A DNA stretch of 41,859 nucleotides, from IMG/VR virus record IMGVR_UViG_3300021964_000156, positions 1 to 41,859 of that record; one strand, 5' to 3'. The notes beneath the pieces were generated by a model. It was not told the DNA's origin. It ran no database searches and saw only the letters and a program-made list of their open reading frames with translations. This DNA is from a virus. Position 1 is the stretch's first letter, and every line of letters begins with the position of its first letter. This document shows positions 32,900 to 39,159 of this stretch, piece by piece. The translations under genes were made by a program, and so were the position numbers.

Positions 32900-34253
32900 T
32901 GATAAATTCCTCTGCACTAAGATCAGCATTATAAGATGAAAGCTTAGCACATAATAGTGTGCTATCAATTCTATTTGGATTCTGAGTTGAAAAACTATGT
33001 TTAGCAGCGTACATTATATAATTTCCAGATTTCTTTGAATCAATATTAGGAGTCGAAGAATTATCATGATTTGATTCTAAAAATAGAACTCTTACAATAT
33101 TTCCGGTTGTATAATCTCCATCACCTCTCATAAAAGGCCGACCAGGAACAACAATTGAAATAGGTGTTTTAGTCATGAAGTTTTTCAAAGCGTGACCGAC
33201 TACTCTTTTCTTATAGTAAGCAGTTTCTGTTTCCTCATCTAAAGAATTTTTTCCATAATTATCATATGTATATGCGCCGCCGGCGGCAATTTGAGTAATT
33301 ACTTTTGAAGTGTAAGTGCTTAAAGGTTGTCCATCTATTCCTTGTTCTGGTGCATAGATAAATCGAGGCTGATCCTTAAAGTAGTCTTTTGATGACAGTG
33401 TTCTAAATACATCATCCGAAACATCAAACGGCACTACTTCATTTGTTCCTTTCAATGTATTCAAAAAATTGTACTGAGCTCCAACGTATCCTTTACGAAT
33501 AAGGGAAATAACATCATGGATATTTTCATATCTATAACTAAAAATTGGAATATGTCTTTCTTCTAAATACTGAGATGAACTTTGTACATAAAGAAAAGGT
33601 AATTGAGTATTTACTGGTTCTCTTAAAAGCAAAGCTCCAAGATCAACTAAATTTAATGAATCAGAAGCAAGAGTAGAATATAAGTAATAGGGCATGCCAT
33701 CTGTATTAGTTAATCTATTTTTAATCCAAACAGCAGCTTCAATAGGATGCATATTTGGAACGATTAATCTCATGGCACTTTGTTGCAAGTCTTCAGTATA
33801 TAGAACACCTTTATCTAAATATTCTTTCAACATTTTCGAAATAATATCTAGAGGATTGCCATTATAATGTTTATTGACATTCTTTACGCTTGATCTTAAA
33901 ACCAGATCTTCATAGCCATGTAAGTAAACTACCTCAGTTCTTTCATCTGCTCTTTCAGATTTAATAATTTTGTCAATGACAAAGATCTTTGTTATGGTTG
34001 AACCTTCTTTCTTTGTCTCCGAAGATTGGATTGTAAGAGAAAGAGATTCGGCACCTTGAAAATCAATGTCTTCAAAGAAAGATGTAGTGTCAAGCACAGC
34101 AAATTTTGCAGATAAGAAAGGCTTATCTAAATGTTCATAAATTTCGAAATCTGTAATGATTTTTGAAATGTCAACAGTTCTTCCGCCCGATCTCTCGCTA
34201 GAAAAGAGCGCTTCAACAATTTCAAAATCATCTTGTGTATTTCTAGGAGACAT
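32889..34253 (-). CDS. 27: Baseplate hub protein, gp27-like
   Basis: 454 aa; T4 gp27 is 391 aa. Position directly before the gp5-like gene and segments such as DISKIITDFEIYEHLDKPFLSAKFAVLDTTSFFEDIDFQGAESLSL and KIFVIDKIIKSERADERTEVVYLHGYEDL resemble the tube-like domains of hub proteins, where a trimer of this protein carries the gp5 spike. The C-terminal part (GRPFMRGDGDYTTGNIVRVLFLES) has the beta-barrel pattern of hub domains. I could not recall a residue-level match to T4 gp27, so the call rests on context and fold pattern. It precedes gp5 by overlap. Confidence 0.65.
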   Translation of the reverse strand: MSPRNTQDDFEIVEALFSSERSGGRTVDISKIITDFEIYEHLDKPFLSAKFAVLDTTSFFEDIDFQGAESLSLTIQSSETKKEGSTITKIFVIDKIIKSERADERTEVVYLHGYEDLVLRSSVKNVNKHYNGNPLDIISKMLKEYLDKGVLYTEDLQQSAMRLIVPNMHPIEAAVWIKNRLTNTDGMPYYLYSTLASDSLNLVDLGALLLREPVNTQLPFLYVQSSSQYLEERHIPIFSYRYENIHDVISLIRKGYVGAQYNFLNTLKGTNEVVPFDVSDDVFRTLSSKDYFKDQPRFIYAPEQGIDGQPLSTYTSKVITQIAAGGAYTYDNYGKNSLDEETETAYYKKRVVGHALKNFMTKTPISIVVPGRPFMRGDGDYTTGNIVRVLFLESNHDNSSTPNIDSKKSGNYIMYAAKHSFSTQNPNRIDSTLLCAKLSSYNADLSAEEFINVS

Positions 34254-34254
34254 A

Positions 34255-34992
34255 CTAAGATCTTAAAGCCTTTTTATAATTAGTAATGATACTATTAATG
34301 ATACTGGGTTTTATAATTCTAATTCTTTTCAAGGCTTCGTTTTCATTATAATATCTTTGATAATTTGTAATTTCTGTCAATTGTGCACCGGGTCCAATAA
34401 AAGGATCGATATCTACAATGTTGCCATTTATATCTTCATAATGATGTGCAGAATTATATTCTTCTTCGCTTGATACAATTGAGATAGATTGCACTATATC
34501 TTCTGTTAAAGTAACAACAGTCGATTGTAGTTGTTCTCCGTCTTGAAAAGTGCCTACTGCATCATCAAGCATAAGTTGTCCTAAGTCTAAGTGACGGTGT
34601 ACAATTGTGCCGGTTGCACCAGAAGAAGAACCAGTAACATTTTGTCCGACTTTAAAAATGCCGGTCAAGTCATCTCTAGTTGTAACAGCTCTATGCGGAT
34701 ATTCTCTTTTAATCACTCGGTCAAGTTCTTCATTTGATAAAGGCCAACCCTGCTGTCTTAATTTATCATTCATAATAAAAAATGTCCAGTAGTAAAGTGG
34801 GGTTCCGTATAGTGCTAGAGACAATTGATCAGGGCGGTATCCTTCATTAATATCATACAATGAATAAAAAGCAATAGAATCTTTTACTTGATCAATTACA
34901 TCTACATAAGAACTAATGTCTTGAAAGCTGACAGTCGTTTGTTCATTTCCAAATTTGTATAAAAGGCGTTCTAAACTTGTAAAATACTTCAT
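34255..34992 (-). CDS. 53: Baseplate wedge protein gp53 with inserted beta module
   Basis: 245 aa; T4 gp53 is 196 aa. GYRPDQLSLALYGTPLYYWTFFIMND corresponds to T4 GSPRPEELANAIYGNPQLYWVLLMCND, and NENEALKRIRIIKPSIINSI to T4 LENEKLRQIKIIAKSDINSF. gp53 contacts gp6, gp25 and the sheath and holds wedges together. Between the two blocks is an extra segment, roughly residues 105-165 (GIFKVGQNVTGSSSGATGTIV ... DDAVGTFQDGEQL), which resembles a small beta module in gp8 and in the DUF4815 protein of this same window. It overlaps the gp48 gene by one base. Confidence 0.85.
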   Translation of the reverse strand: MKYFTSLERLLYKFGNEQTTVSFQDISSYVDVIDQVKDSIAFYSLYDINEGYRPDQLSLALYGTPLYYWTFFIMNDKLRQQGWPLSNEELDRVIKREYPHRAVTTRDDLTGIFKVGQNVTGSSSGATGTIVHRHLDLGQLMLDDAVGTFQDGEQLQSTVVTLTEDIVQSISIVSSEEEYNSAHHYEDINGNIVDIDPFIGPGAQLTEITNYQRYYNENEALKRIRIIKPSIINSIITNYKKALRS

Positions 34993-36251
34993 TACTTACC
35001 TTCCTCTACAATATCTTTCTTAGAAAGAGCTCTGTATTCTTGGAATCTGAGAGTTAGATCAATTTCATTCGGGTATCCATCTGCATGAAAAGATTGTCCA
35101 GTTGGATTATAAGATGACTGGACACCTCGAAGGAAACAATATTCTAATTGAGGAATCTTTGCATTGCTATTTCTGTGCAGCAATTCAATCTTAAACATGT
35201 TTGGAAAATGATAACCGAGAGGCAATCCGCCTACATCAAATGCTTCAGGGTATAGCTCTGATCTAAAGAACTTTATGATAGAAGCAATTTCACGAGCTTC
35301 TTGAGCTGACCGCGGTATCATTTTAAAGTTAAAACTGAATTCACGAATCGTAACTCCTCTAAAGATGGTTCTAGTATTTGGATTAACTGCAGCTTGAGCT
35401 GCGACTGTAAGCGCTGTTTGCAGTCCTTGAGGCCCGAAGTTTCCAAATTTAGCAGCAGCATATTTTGCAGCATCACCACTTAAATTTCCAAACGCAAAAT
35501 TAAAAATATTGCCTAATCCTTTACTCACTGATTCTGCGACAGCTTGAGTAATTGTTTGATTATTTTTTAATCCGCTTAATGCTCCTGCCCCCAATCCTCC
35601 TAAATTAAATCCTTCATATTGAACATCATCATTAAATGTAACAGAGAGAGGAAAATATAATTGTGCTTCTACAAATTCACTGCCCATCCTTCCATCCTCA
35701 GAAGGACCTGGCTCTACTTCTTCAATAGTCAAACCTCTTATAATATTTTCAGACAAAATCTTTTCTGTCTCAGCTTTAGCGTCTTGTAACGCTTTCTTTT
35801 TTTGAGAAAGTGCACTTGCTTCATCAAAATTGCCTGCTTCTGATGCAGCCACAATATCAGCATCTACTGCTGCAATATCATCGTCCGTGATAGCTGTCTT
35901 TTCTCCTGTTATAATTTCTTTAACATTATCTAGATATGGCTTTTCTTTCAGAGCATTCGCATTGAAAGATAAAGCCTTTTGTCTATATAATTTAAATCTA
36001 ATTTTTCCGGAATATGCAGGATTATCTACAAGAGGAAACCTTAGGGAAGGAGATCTAGATCCAAGATGAACCTGCTGCACAATAGCATTGAGAGTATTAA
36101 TAGTCGCAATAGTTTCATTGTAAGTAGTTGTTTCGCCACGAGAATTTGTAGTAACAGTGGTACCACCGTCATCAATTTTTACTGCATCGATGATTTTTCC
36201 ATCGGCTGTAGTTTTCATATTTTTTCCGCCATTTGGCAATCTATACGCCAT
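34992..36251 (-). CDS. 48: Baseplate tail-tube cap protein, gp48-like
   Basis: 419 aa; T4 gp48 is 364 aa. The C-terminal third (REFSFNFKMIPRSAQEAREIASIIKFFRSELYPEAFDVGG ... FHADGYPNEIDLTLRFQEYRALSK) is the conserved tube-cap region shared by gp48 and gp54-type proteins. In T4, gp48 and then gp54 sit on the hub and start tube growth. A long helical, charged insertion lies at residues ~115-175 (DDIAAVDADIVAASEAGNFDEASALSQKKKALQDAKAE). It is the first gene of the minus late block after the promoter at 36289-36296. I name it gp48 mainly by size; gp54 is the alternative. Confidence 0.7.
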   Translation of the reverse strand: MAYRLPNGGKNMKTTADGKIIDAVKIDDGGTTVTTNSRGETTTYNETIATINTLNAIVQQVHLGSRSPSLRFPLVDNPAYSGKIRFKLYRQKALSFNANALKEKPYLDNVKEIITGEKTAITDDDIAAVDADIVAASEAGNFDEASALSQKKKALQDAKAETEKILSENIIRGLTIEEVEPGPSEDGRMGSEFVEAQLYFPLSVTFNDDVQYEGFNLGGLGAGALSGLKNNQTITQAVAESVSKGLGNIFNFAFGNLSGDAAKYAAAKFGNFGPQGLQTALTVAAQAAVNPNTRTIFRGVTIREFSFNFKMIPRSAQEAREIASIIKFFRSELYPEAFDVGGLPLGYHFPNMFKIELLHRNSNAKIPQLEYCFLRGVQSSYNPTGQSFHADGYPNEIDLTLRFQEYRALSKKDIVEEGK

Positions 36252-36288
36252 TAGCTCATCCCTTATAGATAGTTAAATAACTCTTTCT

Positions 36289-36296
36289 TATTTATA
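36289..36296 (-). promoter_or_regulatory. T4-type late promoter for the baseplate operon
   Basis: An exact TATAAATA on the minus strand in the 52-base gap between the divergent gp48 and gp4 genes. The expected start is near 36283, giving a leader of about 32 bases with AAGGGATGAG before the gp48 ATG at 36251. It probably drives gp48, gp53, hub and spike genes. Confidence 0.75.
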
Positions 36297-36303
36297 TCAA
36301 ATC

Positions 36304-36801
36304 ATGGCATATTCTGGAAGATACACAGTAAAGAACAAATCAAAGTATAGAGGTGATTTCACAAATATCATCTATCGTTCCTTGTGGGAGAAATATGTAT
36401 TTCAATGGTGTGATTCGAATCCAGCTGTCAAGCAATGGTCATCTGAAGAAGTAGTGATTCCATATTATTACGATGTTGATAAAAAATATCATAGATATTT
36501 TGTTGATCTTAAAATTGTAATGAAAGAAAAAACTATTTTAGTTGAAATCAAACCCGACAAAGAAACAAAGCCGCCTACTGGAAAAAGAAAAACAAAGCAG
36601 TATATTTCTGAAGGATTGACTTACGTAAAAAATATGAATAAATGGGAAGCTGCAAATGAATATGCAAAGGATAGAGGATGGGAGTTTCAAATCTGGACAG
36701 AGCATACATTACAAGAAATGAATCTTCTTCCTAAGTCTATGCCGGGTAAATTAAAGAAGTTGAAACCGTTACCACCATATCGCAAAAAACCTAGAAAATG
36801 A
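36304..36801 (+). CDS. 4: Head completion protein gp4
   Basis: 165 aa; T4 gp4 is about 150 aa. KYRGDFTNIIYRSLWEKYVFQWCD, VKQWSSEEVVIPYYY, HRYFVDLKIVMKEKTILVEIKP and EGLTYVKNMNKWEAANEYAKDRGWEFQIWTEHTL all match the gp4 pattern. The D...E-x-K spacing (FVDLKIV ... LVEIKPDK) is that of the PD-(D/E)xK nuclease fold to which head-completion proteins belong. gp4 acts after DNA packaging at the head portal, before tail joining. It is divergent to gp48. Its own promoter is not clear; the next gene has a late promoter overlapping its end. Confidence 0.9.
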   Translation: MAYSGRYTVKNKSKYRGDFTNIIYRSLWEKYVFQWCDSNPAVKQWSSEEVVIPYYYDVDKKYHRYFVDLKIVMKEKTILVEIKPDKETKPPTGKRKTKQYISEGLTYVKNMNKWEAANEYAKDRGWEFQIWTEHTLQEMNLLPKSMPGKLKKLKPLPPYRKKPRK

Positions 36802-36809
36802 TATAAATA
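36802..36809 (+). promoter_or_regulatory. Plus-strand T4-type late promoter
   Basis: An exact TATAAATA starting one base after the gp4 stop. The last A is 5 bases from the next ATG (36815), the same spacing as at 3050-3057. With T4 geometry the start would coincide with the ATG. No ribosome site lies in between. Confidence 0.65.
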
Positions 36810-36814
36810 CGATT

Positions 36815-37399
36815 ATGAGTAATTTATTTCAAAAGCTAGAACTCGAAGCATTTAGAGCTGGTATTAATCCACGCACTCAACAATCGCGTGATTGGTTTCG
36901 TAAAAAGGCTCAACAGATGAGAAGAGTTAATCGTAATCAATTGATGCAAGAAGATGAAATTAAATTACGGAATCGCTTTGGTGTTGGTAACATGTACATG
37001 TTTTTCTATGATCCAAAAACAAAGGATAAGCTTCCGTATTATGATGCCTTTCCTTTAGTGATTCCAGTAGAACCAGCTGAAGGTGGATTCTATGGATTAA
37101 ACTTACATTATCTTCCACCTATTCTTCGAGCTAAGTTTCTTGATTCGTTATTAGATATTACAACAAATAAAAAGTATGACGATAAAACTAAGTTTGATTT
37201 GTCATACAGGCTTTTAAAAGCTTCACAAAAATTTAGACACTTTAAGCCATGCTTTAAGAGATATTTAACTTCGCATGTCCGTAGTCGATTTGCTCTTGTT
37301 CCTGCGCCTGAGTGGGAAATTGCAACTTTTCTTCCAACGGCTGATTGGCGTAAAGCGAGTGGTTCAAAAGTATATAAAGATTCAAGGGCAATGATCTAA
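36815..37399 (+). CDS. Conserved T4-like marine phage protein, function unassigned
   Basis: 194 aa. FQKLELEAFRAGINPRTQQSRDWFRKKAQQM at the start, then GVGNMYMFFYDPKTKDKLPYYDAFPLVIPV, GGFYGLNLHYLPPILRAKFLD, and FRHFKPCFKRYLTSHVRSRFALVPAPEWEIATFLP. I remember this protein in cyanophage-type genomes near gp4, without a secure name. The basic, aromatic-rich surface would allow DNA contact, and the position between gp4 and tail-tube genes suggests a head or neck completion role. That is inference. Start has no ribosome site; it lies 5 bases after a late octamer. Ends by one-base overlap with the next gene. Confidence 0.6.
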   Translation: MSNLFQKLELEAFRAGINPRTQQSRDWFRKKAQQMRRVNRNQLMQEDEIKLRNRFGVGNMYMFFYDPKTKDKLPYYDAFPLVIPVEPAEGGFYGLNLHYLPPILRAKFLDSLLDITTNKKYDDKTKFDLSYRLLKASQKFRHFKPCFKRYLTSHVRSRFALVPAPEWEIATFLPTADWRKASGSKVYKDSRAMI

Positions 37400-38010
37400 T
37401 GGCAACTATCGATGAATTAAAATCTATTGCTTCAACTAAACTGGGTTTCGCTCGATCGAATAGTTTCCTTGTCACTCTTCCTAGTCGATGGGGTGCTGAT
37501 GGCAGAGAGATGAATGTACTATGTACAAATGCATCTCTTCCTGGCAAACAGATCTTAACGACAGAGCGTCGTATTGGCATGGAATTTCAGAAGATGCCAT
37601 ACGGCTATGCAGTTGATGATGTATCAATGACATTTTATTTGATGAATGATTATGGCGTAAAGAAATATTTTGATAATTGGAGAAGAGCCATTATCACAGA
37701 TAATTTTGACTTAAGATATAAAGAAGAATATGTGAATGACGTGGTTATTCACCAATTAAGAAAGCCTATGATAGGATTTAGTAAATCTATAGGTCCATTT
37801 AGAGCGGGCATTGGTGTAGGCGGCGGAACTGTATATTCATGCAAATTGATTGATGCATTTCCGACTACACTGCAAGCTGTTGAGTTAAGCAATGAACTCG
37901 ATGGATTAGTACAATTTACTGTACAATTATCATATACAAATTGGGAAGTGGATGCAAGTCCACAGAACTTTATTACAGGATCATTTAATTTAGGACAAGT
38001 GTTTGGGTGA
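37399..38010 (+). CDS. Tail-tube-fold protein (gp19/gp54-like)
   Basis: 203 aa. GFARSNSFLVTLPSRWG, then NVLCTNASLPGKQILTTERRIG, FQKMPYGYAVDDVSMTFYLMNDYGVKKYFDNWRRAI and YSCKLIDAFPTTLQAVELSNELDG...VQFTVQLSYTNWE. These blocks are the tail-tube fold of T4 gp19 and its relative gp54 (the tube initiator that sits on gp48). The surroundings (gp26, gp29 and gp48 nearby, no sheath gene) favour gp54-type tube initiation over the major tube protein, but length and sequence allow both. Overlaps the upstream gene by one base (TAATG). Confidence 0.65.
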   Translation: MATIDELKSIASTKLGFARSNSFLVTLPSRWGADGREMNVLCTNASLPGKQILTTERRIGMEFQKMPYGYAVDDVSMTFYLMNDYGVKKYFDNWRRAIITDNFDLRYKEEYVNDVVIHQLRKPMIGFSKSIGPFRAGIGVGGGTVYSCKLIDAFPTTLQAVELSNELDGLVQFTVQLSYTNWEVDASPQNFITGSFNLGQVFG

Positions 38011-38015
38011 TTTGA

Positions 38016-38261
38016 ATGGGAAAGAAAAGACAAAGAGCGCATCAGGTATCAAAAGGTATTCACCATCAAAAACCAAGTAGATGGAAGAAGATGGCTCGCA
38101 AAGAATGGGTTGGGAGTGGTGCACAAGAGCATGCAAAATATAAAGCATGGCTTAGTGGTAAAAACGTAGTGCTTACTATTCCAAACCCGAATACAAATGA
38201 AACGAATAAGAAATTTATTCGTGTGAATGCAAATGAAGTATGGAGAAGGAAAACTGCATAA
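38016..38261 (+). CDS. Small basic protein upstream of gp26
   Basis: 81 aa, very basic at the start (MGKKRQRAHQVSKGIHHQK and SRWKKMARKEW), then AKYKAWLSGKNVVLTIPNPN and RVNANEVW. I recall small proteins of this kind near gp26 in marine T4-like phages. It starts 5 bases after the tail-tube-fold gene and overlaps gp26 by one base, so it belongs to the operon. No function known to me; charge suggests binding to nucleic acid or to an acidic tail protein. Confidence 0.6.
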   Translation: MGKKRQRAHQVSKGIHHQKPSRWKKMARKEWVGSGAQEHAKYKAWLSGKNVVLTIPNPNTNETNKKFIRVNANEVWRRKTA

Positions 38262-38980
38262 TGGCTTTACCAAAACTAAATGATGTACCAAAATATGAAG
38301 TGACAGTACCATCGACAGGAGAACAAACATTTTTTAGACCATATCTCGTGAGAGAAGAAAAAATTTTGTTAATTGCATCTGAATCAGGAGATGAAACAAG
38401 TATTTCGAAAGCTACAATTGATTTAATCAATGCATGTGTAGATACAGAATTAAAAAATAGTAATATCACAACATTCGATATTGAATACTTGTTTTGTAAG
38501 ATTAGAGCAAAATCTGTCGGTGAAACATCAAAGATGAAGATGATTTGTTTGTCTGAAGAATGTACACATGAATCTGAGATTGATATTCGATTAGATGATG
38601 TAGAATTAACGCATGAAGAAAAAGTTTCAAGTCTTATTCCTTTGACTGATTCTGTTACTTTAGAAATGAGGTATCCGTCTTTTAACGTGACATTAAACAA
38701 TAAGTATATTCAAGAAGCAGAAACAGAAGCTGAGATTATGTACCATACGGTCATTTCTTGTATTAAATCGATTATGACAGACGAAGAAAGAATTAGTGCT
38801 GATGATGAAAATTATGAAGATTTAGTAGAATTTGTCAATGGAATGACAACTGAACAATTTGAAAAAATGAAAGAGTTTATTTTAAACTCTCCAGAAATTC
38901 AACTTCCAGTTAATTGGACATGTGAAGCATGCGGACACGAAAATTCATTTGAACTAAAAGGATTAGCAGATTTTTTTTAG
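38261..38980 (+). CDS. 26: Baseplate hub assembly protein gp26 / tail assembly chaperone
   Basis: 239 aa from ATG 38261 (MALPKLNDVPKYEVTVPSTGEQTFFRPYLVREEK); an ATG at 38240 is in frame, but this start overlaps the upstream stop (TAATG) and matches family N-termini. T4 gp26 is 208 aa. Two Cys-rich loops (CLSEECTHESEI and CEACGHENSF) could bind zinc. The C-terminus ends GLADFF on a run of eight T followed by TAG; an SD-like AAAAGGA lies just upstream, and the -1 frame stays open for 60 codons to the tape measure start. This is the layout of tail assembly chaperone genes such as lambda G, immediately before the tape measure gene. Confidence 0.8.
   Translation: MALPKLNDVPKYEVTVPSTGEQTFFRPYLVREEKILLIASESGDETSISKATIDLINACVDTELKNSNITTFDIEYLFCKIRAKSVGETSKMKMICLSEECTHESEIDIRLDDVELTHEEKVSSLIPLTDSVTLEMRYPSFNVTLNNKYIQEAETEAEIMYHTVISCIKSIMTDEERISADDENYEDLVEFVNGMTTEQFEKMKEFILNSPEIQLPVNWTCEACGHENSFELKGLADFF
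38956..38980 (+). promoter_or_regulatory. Candidate programmed -1 ribosomal frameshift signal
   Basis: In the gp26 frame the sequence reads GCA GAT TTT TTT TAG. The heptamer T TTT TTT (38971-38977) lets both tRNAs slip back one base, and the next zero-frame codon is the stop UAG. AAAAGGA (38956-38962) lies 8 bases before the heptamer, like the SD-like stimulator of dnaX frameshifting. No obvious hairpin downstream. Confidence 0.6.
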
Positions 38981-39159
38981 TAGCCCTTTCTCATGAAACA
39001 TTGCAGAACCACTTTGAAATTAATTTTTTATTAATGGAAAATCACAATTATTCATTAGAAGATTTATATAATATGATACCGTGGGAAAGGGAAGTTTACG
39101 TTACATTATTGACTAATCATTTAGAAATGCAAGAGCAAAGAAGAAATGAGGCCCAGTAA
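38977..39159 (+). CDS. Frameshift extension of gp26 (tail assembly chaperone second part)
   Basis: This frame is too short to be listed as a gene by length alone. Read at -1 relative to gp26, it starts with TTA (38977), GTA, GCC and gives 60 residues: LVALSHETLQNHFEINFLL, then MENHNYSLEDLYNMIPWERE, then VYVTLLTNHLEMQEQRR, ending TAA at 39157-39159. The fused product would be 299 aa. PWEREVYVTLLTNHLEMQEQ resembles the second part of G-T type chaperones (P-x-x-ER-x...LL...HLE-x-x-E). An internal ATG at 39034 could give a 41-aa protein instead. The stop overlaps the tape measure start (TAATG). Coding with frameshift is inference. Confidence 0.6.
   Translation, partial: LVALSHETLQNHFEINFLLMENHNYSLEDLYNMIPWEREVYVTLLTNHLEMQEQRRNEAQ

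Noticed and set aside
32900-32968. 23-residue N-terminal extension of the gp5-like protein
   Set aside because: It overlaps the hub gene coding region, reads as a hydrophobic shadow (HYYVLSFHLIMLILV), and the ATG at 32899 has a GAGGA ribosome site.
37254-38700. Minus-strand frames opposite the gp4-gp26 operon
   Set aside because: They oppose recognisable plus-strand tail genes, lack ribosome sites and have no family likeness.
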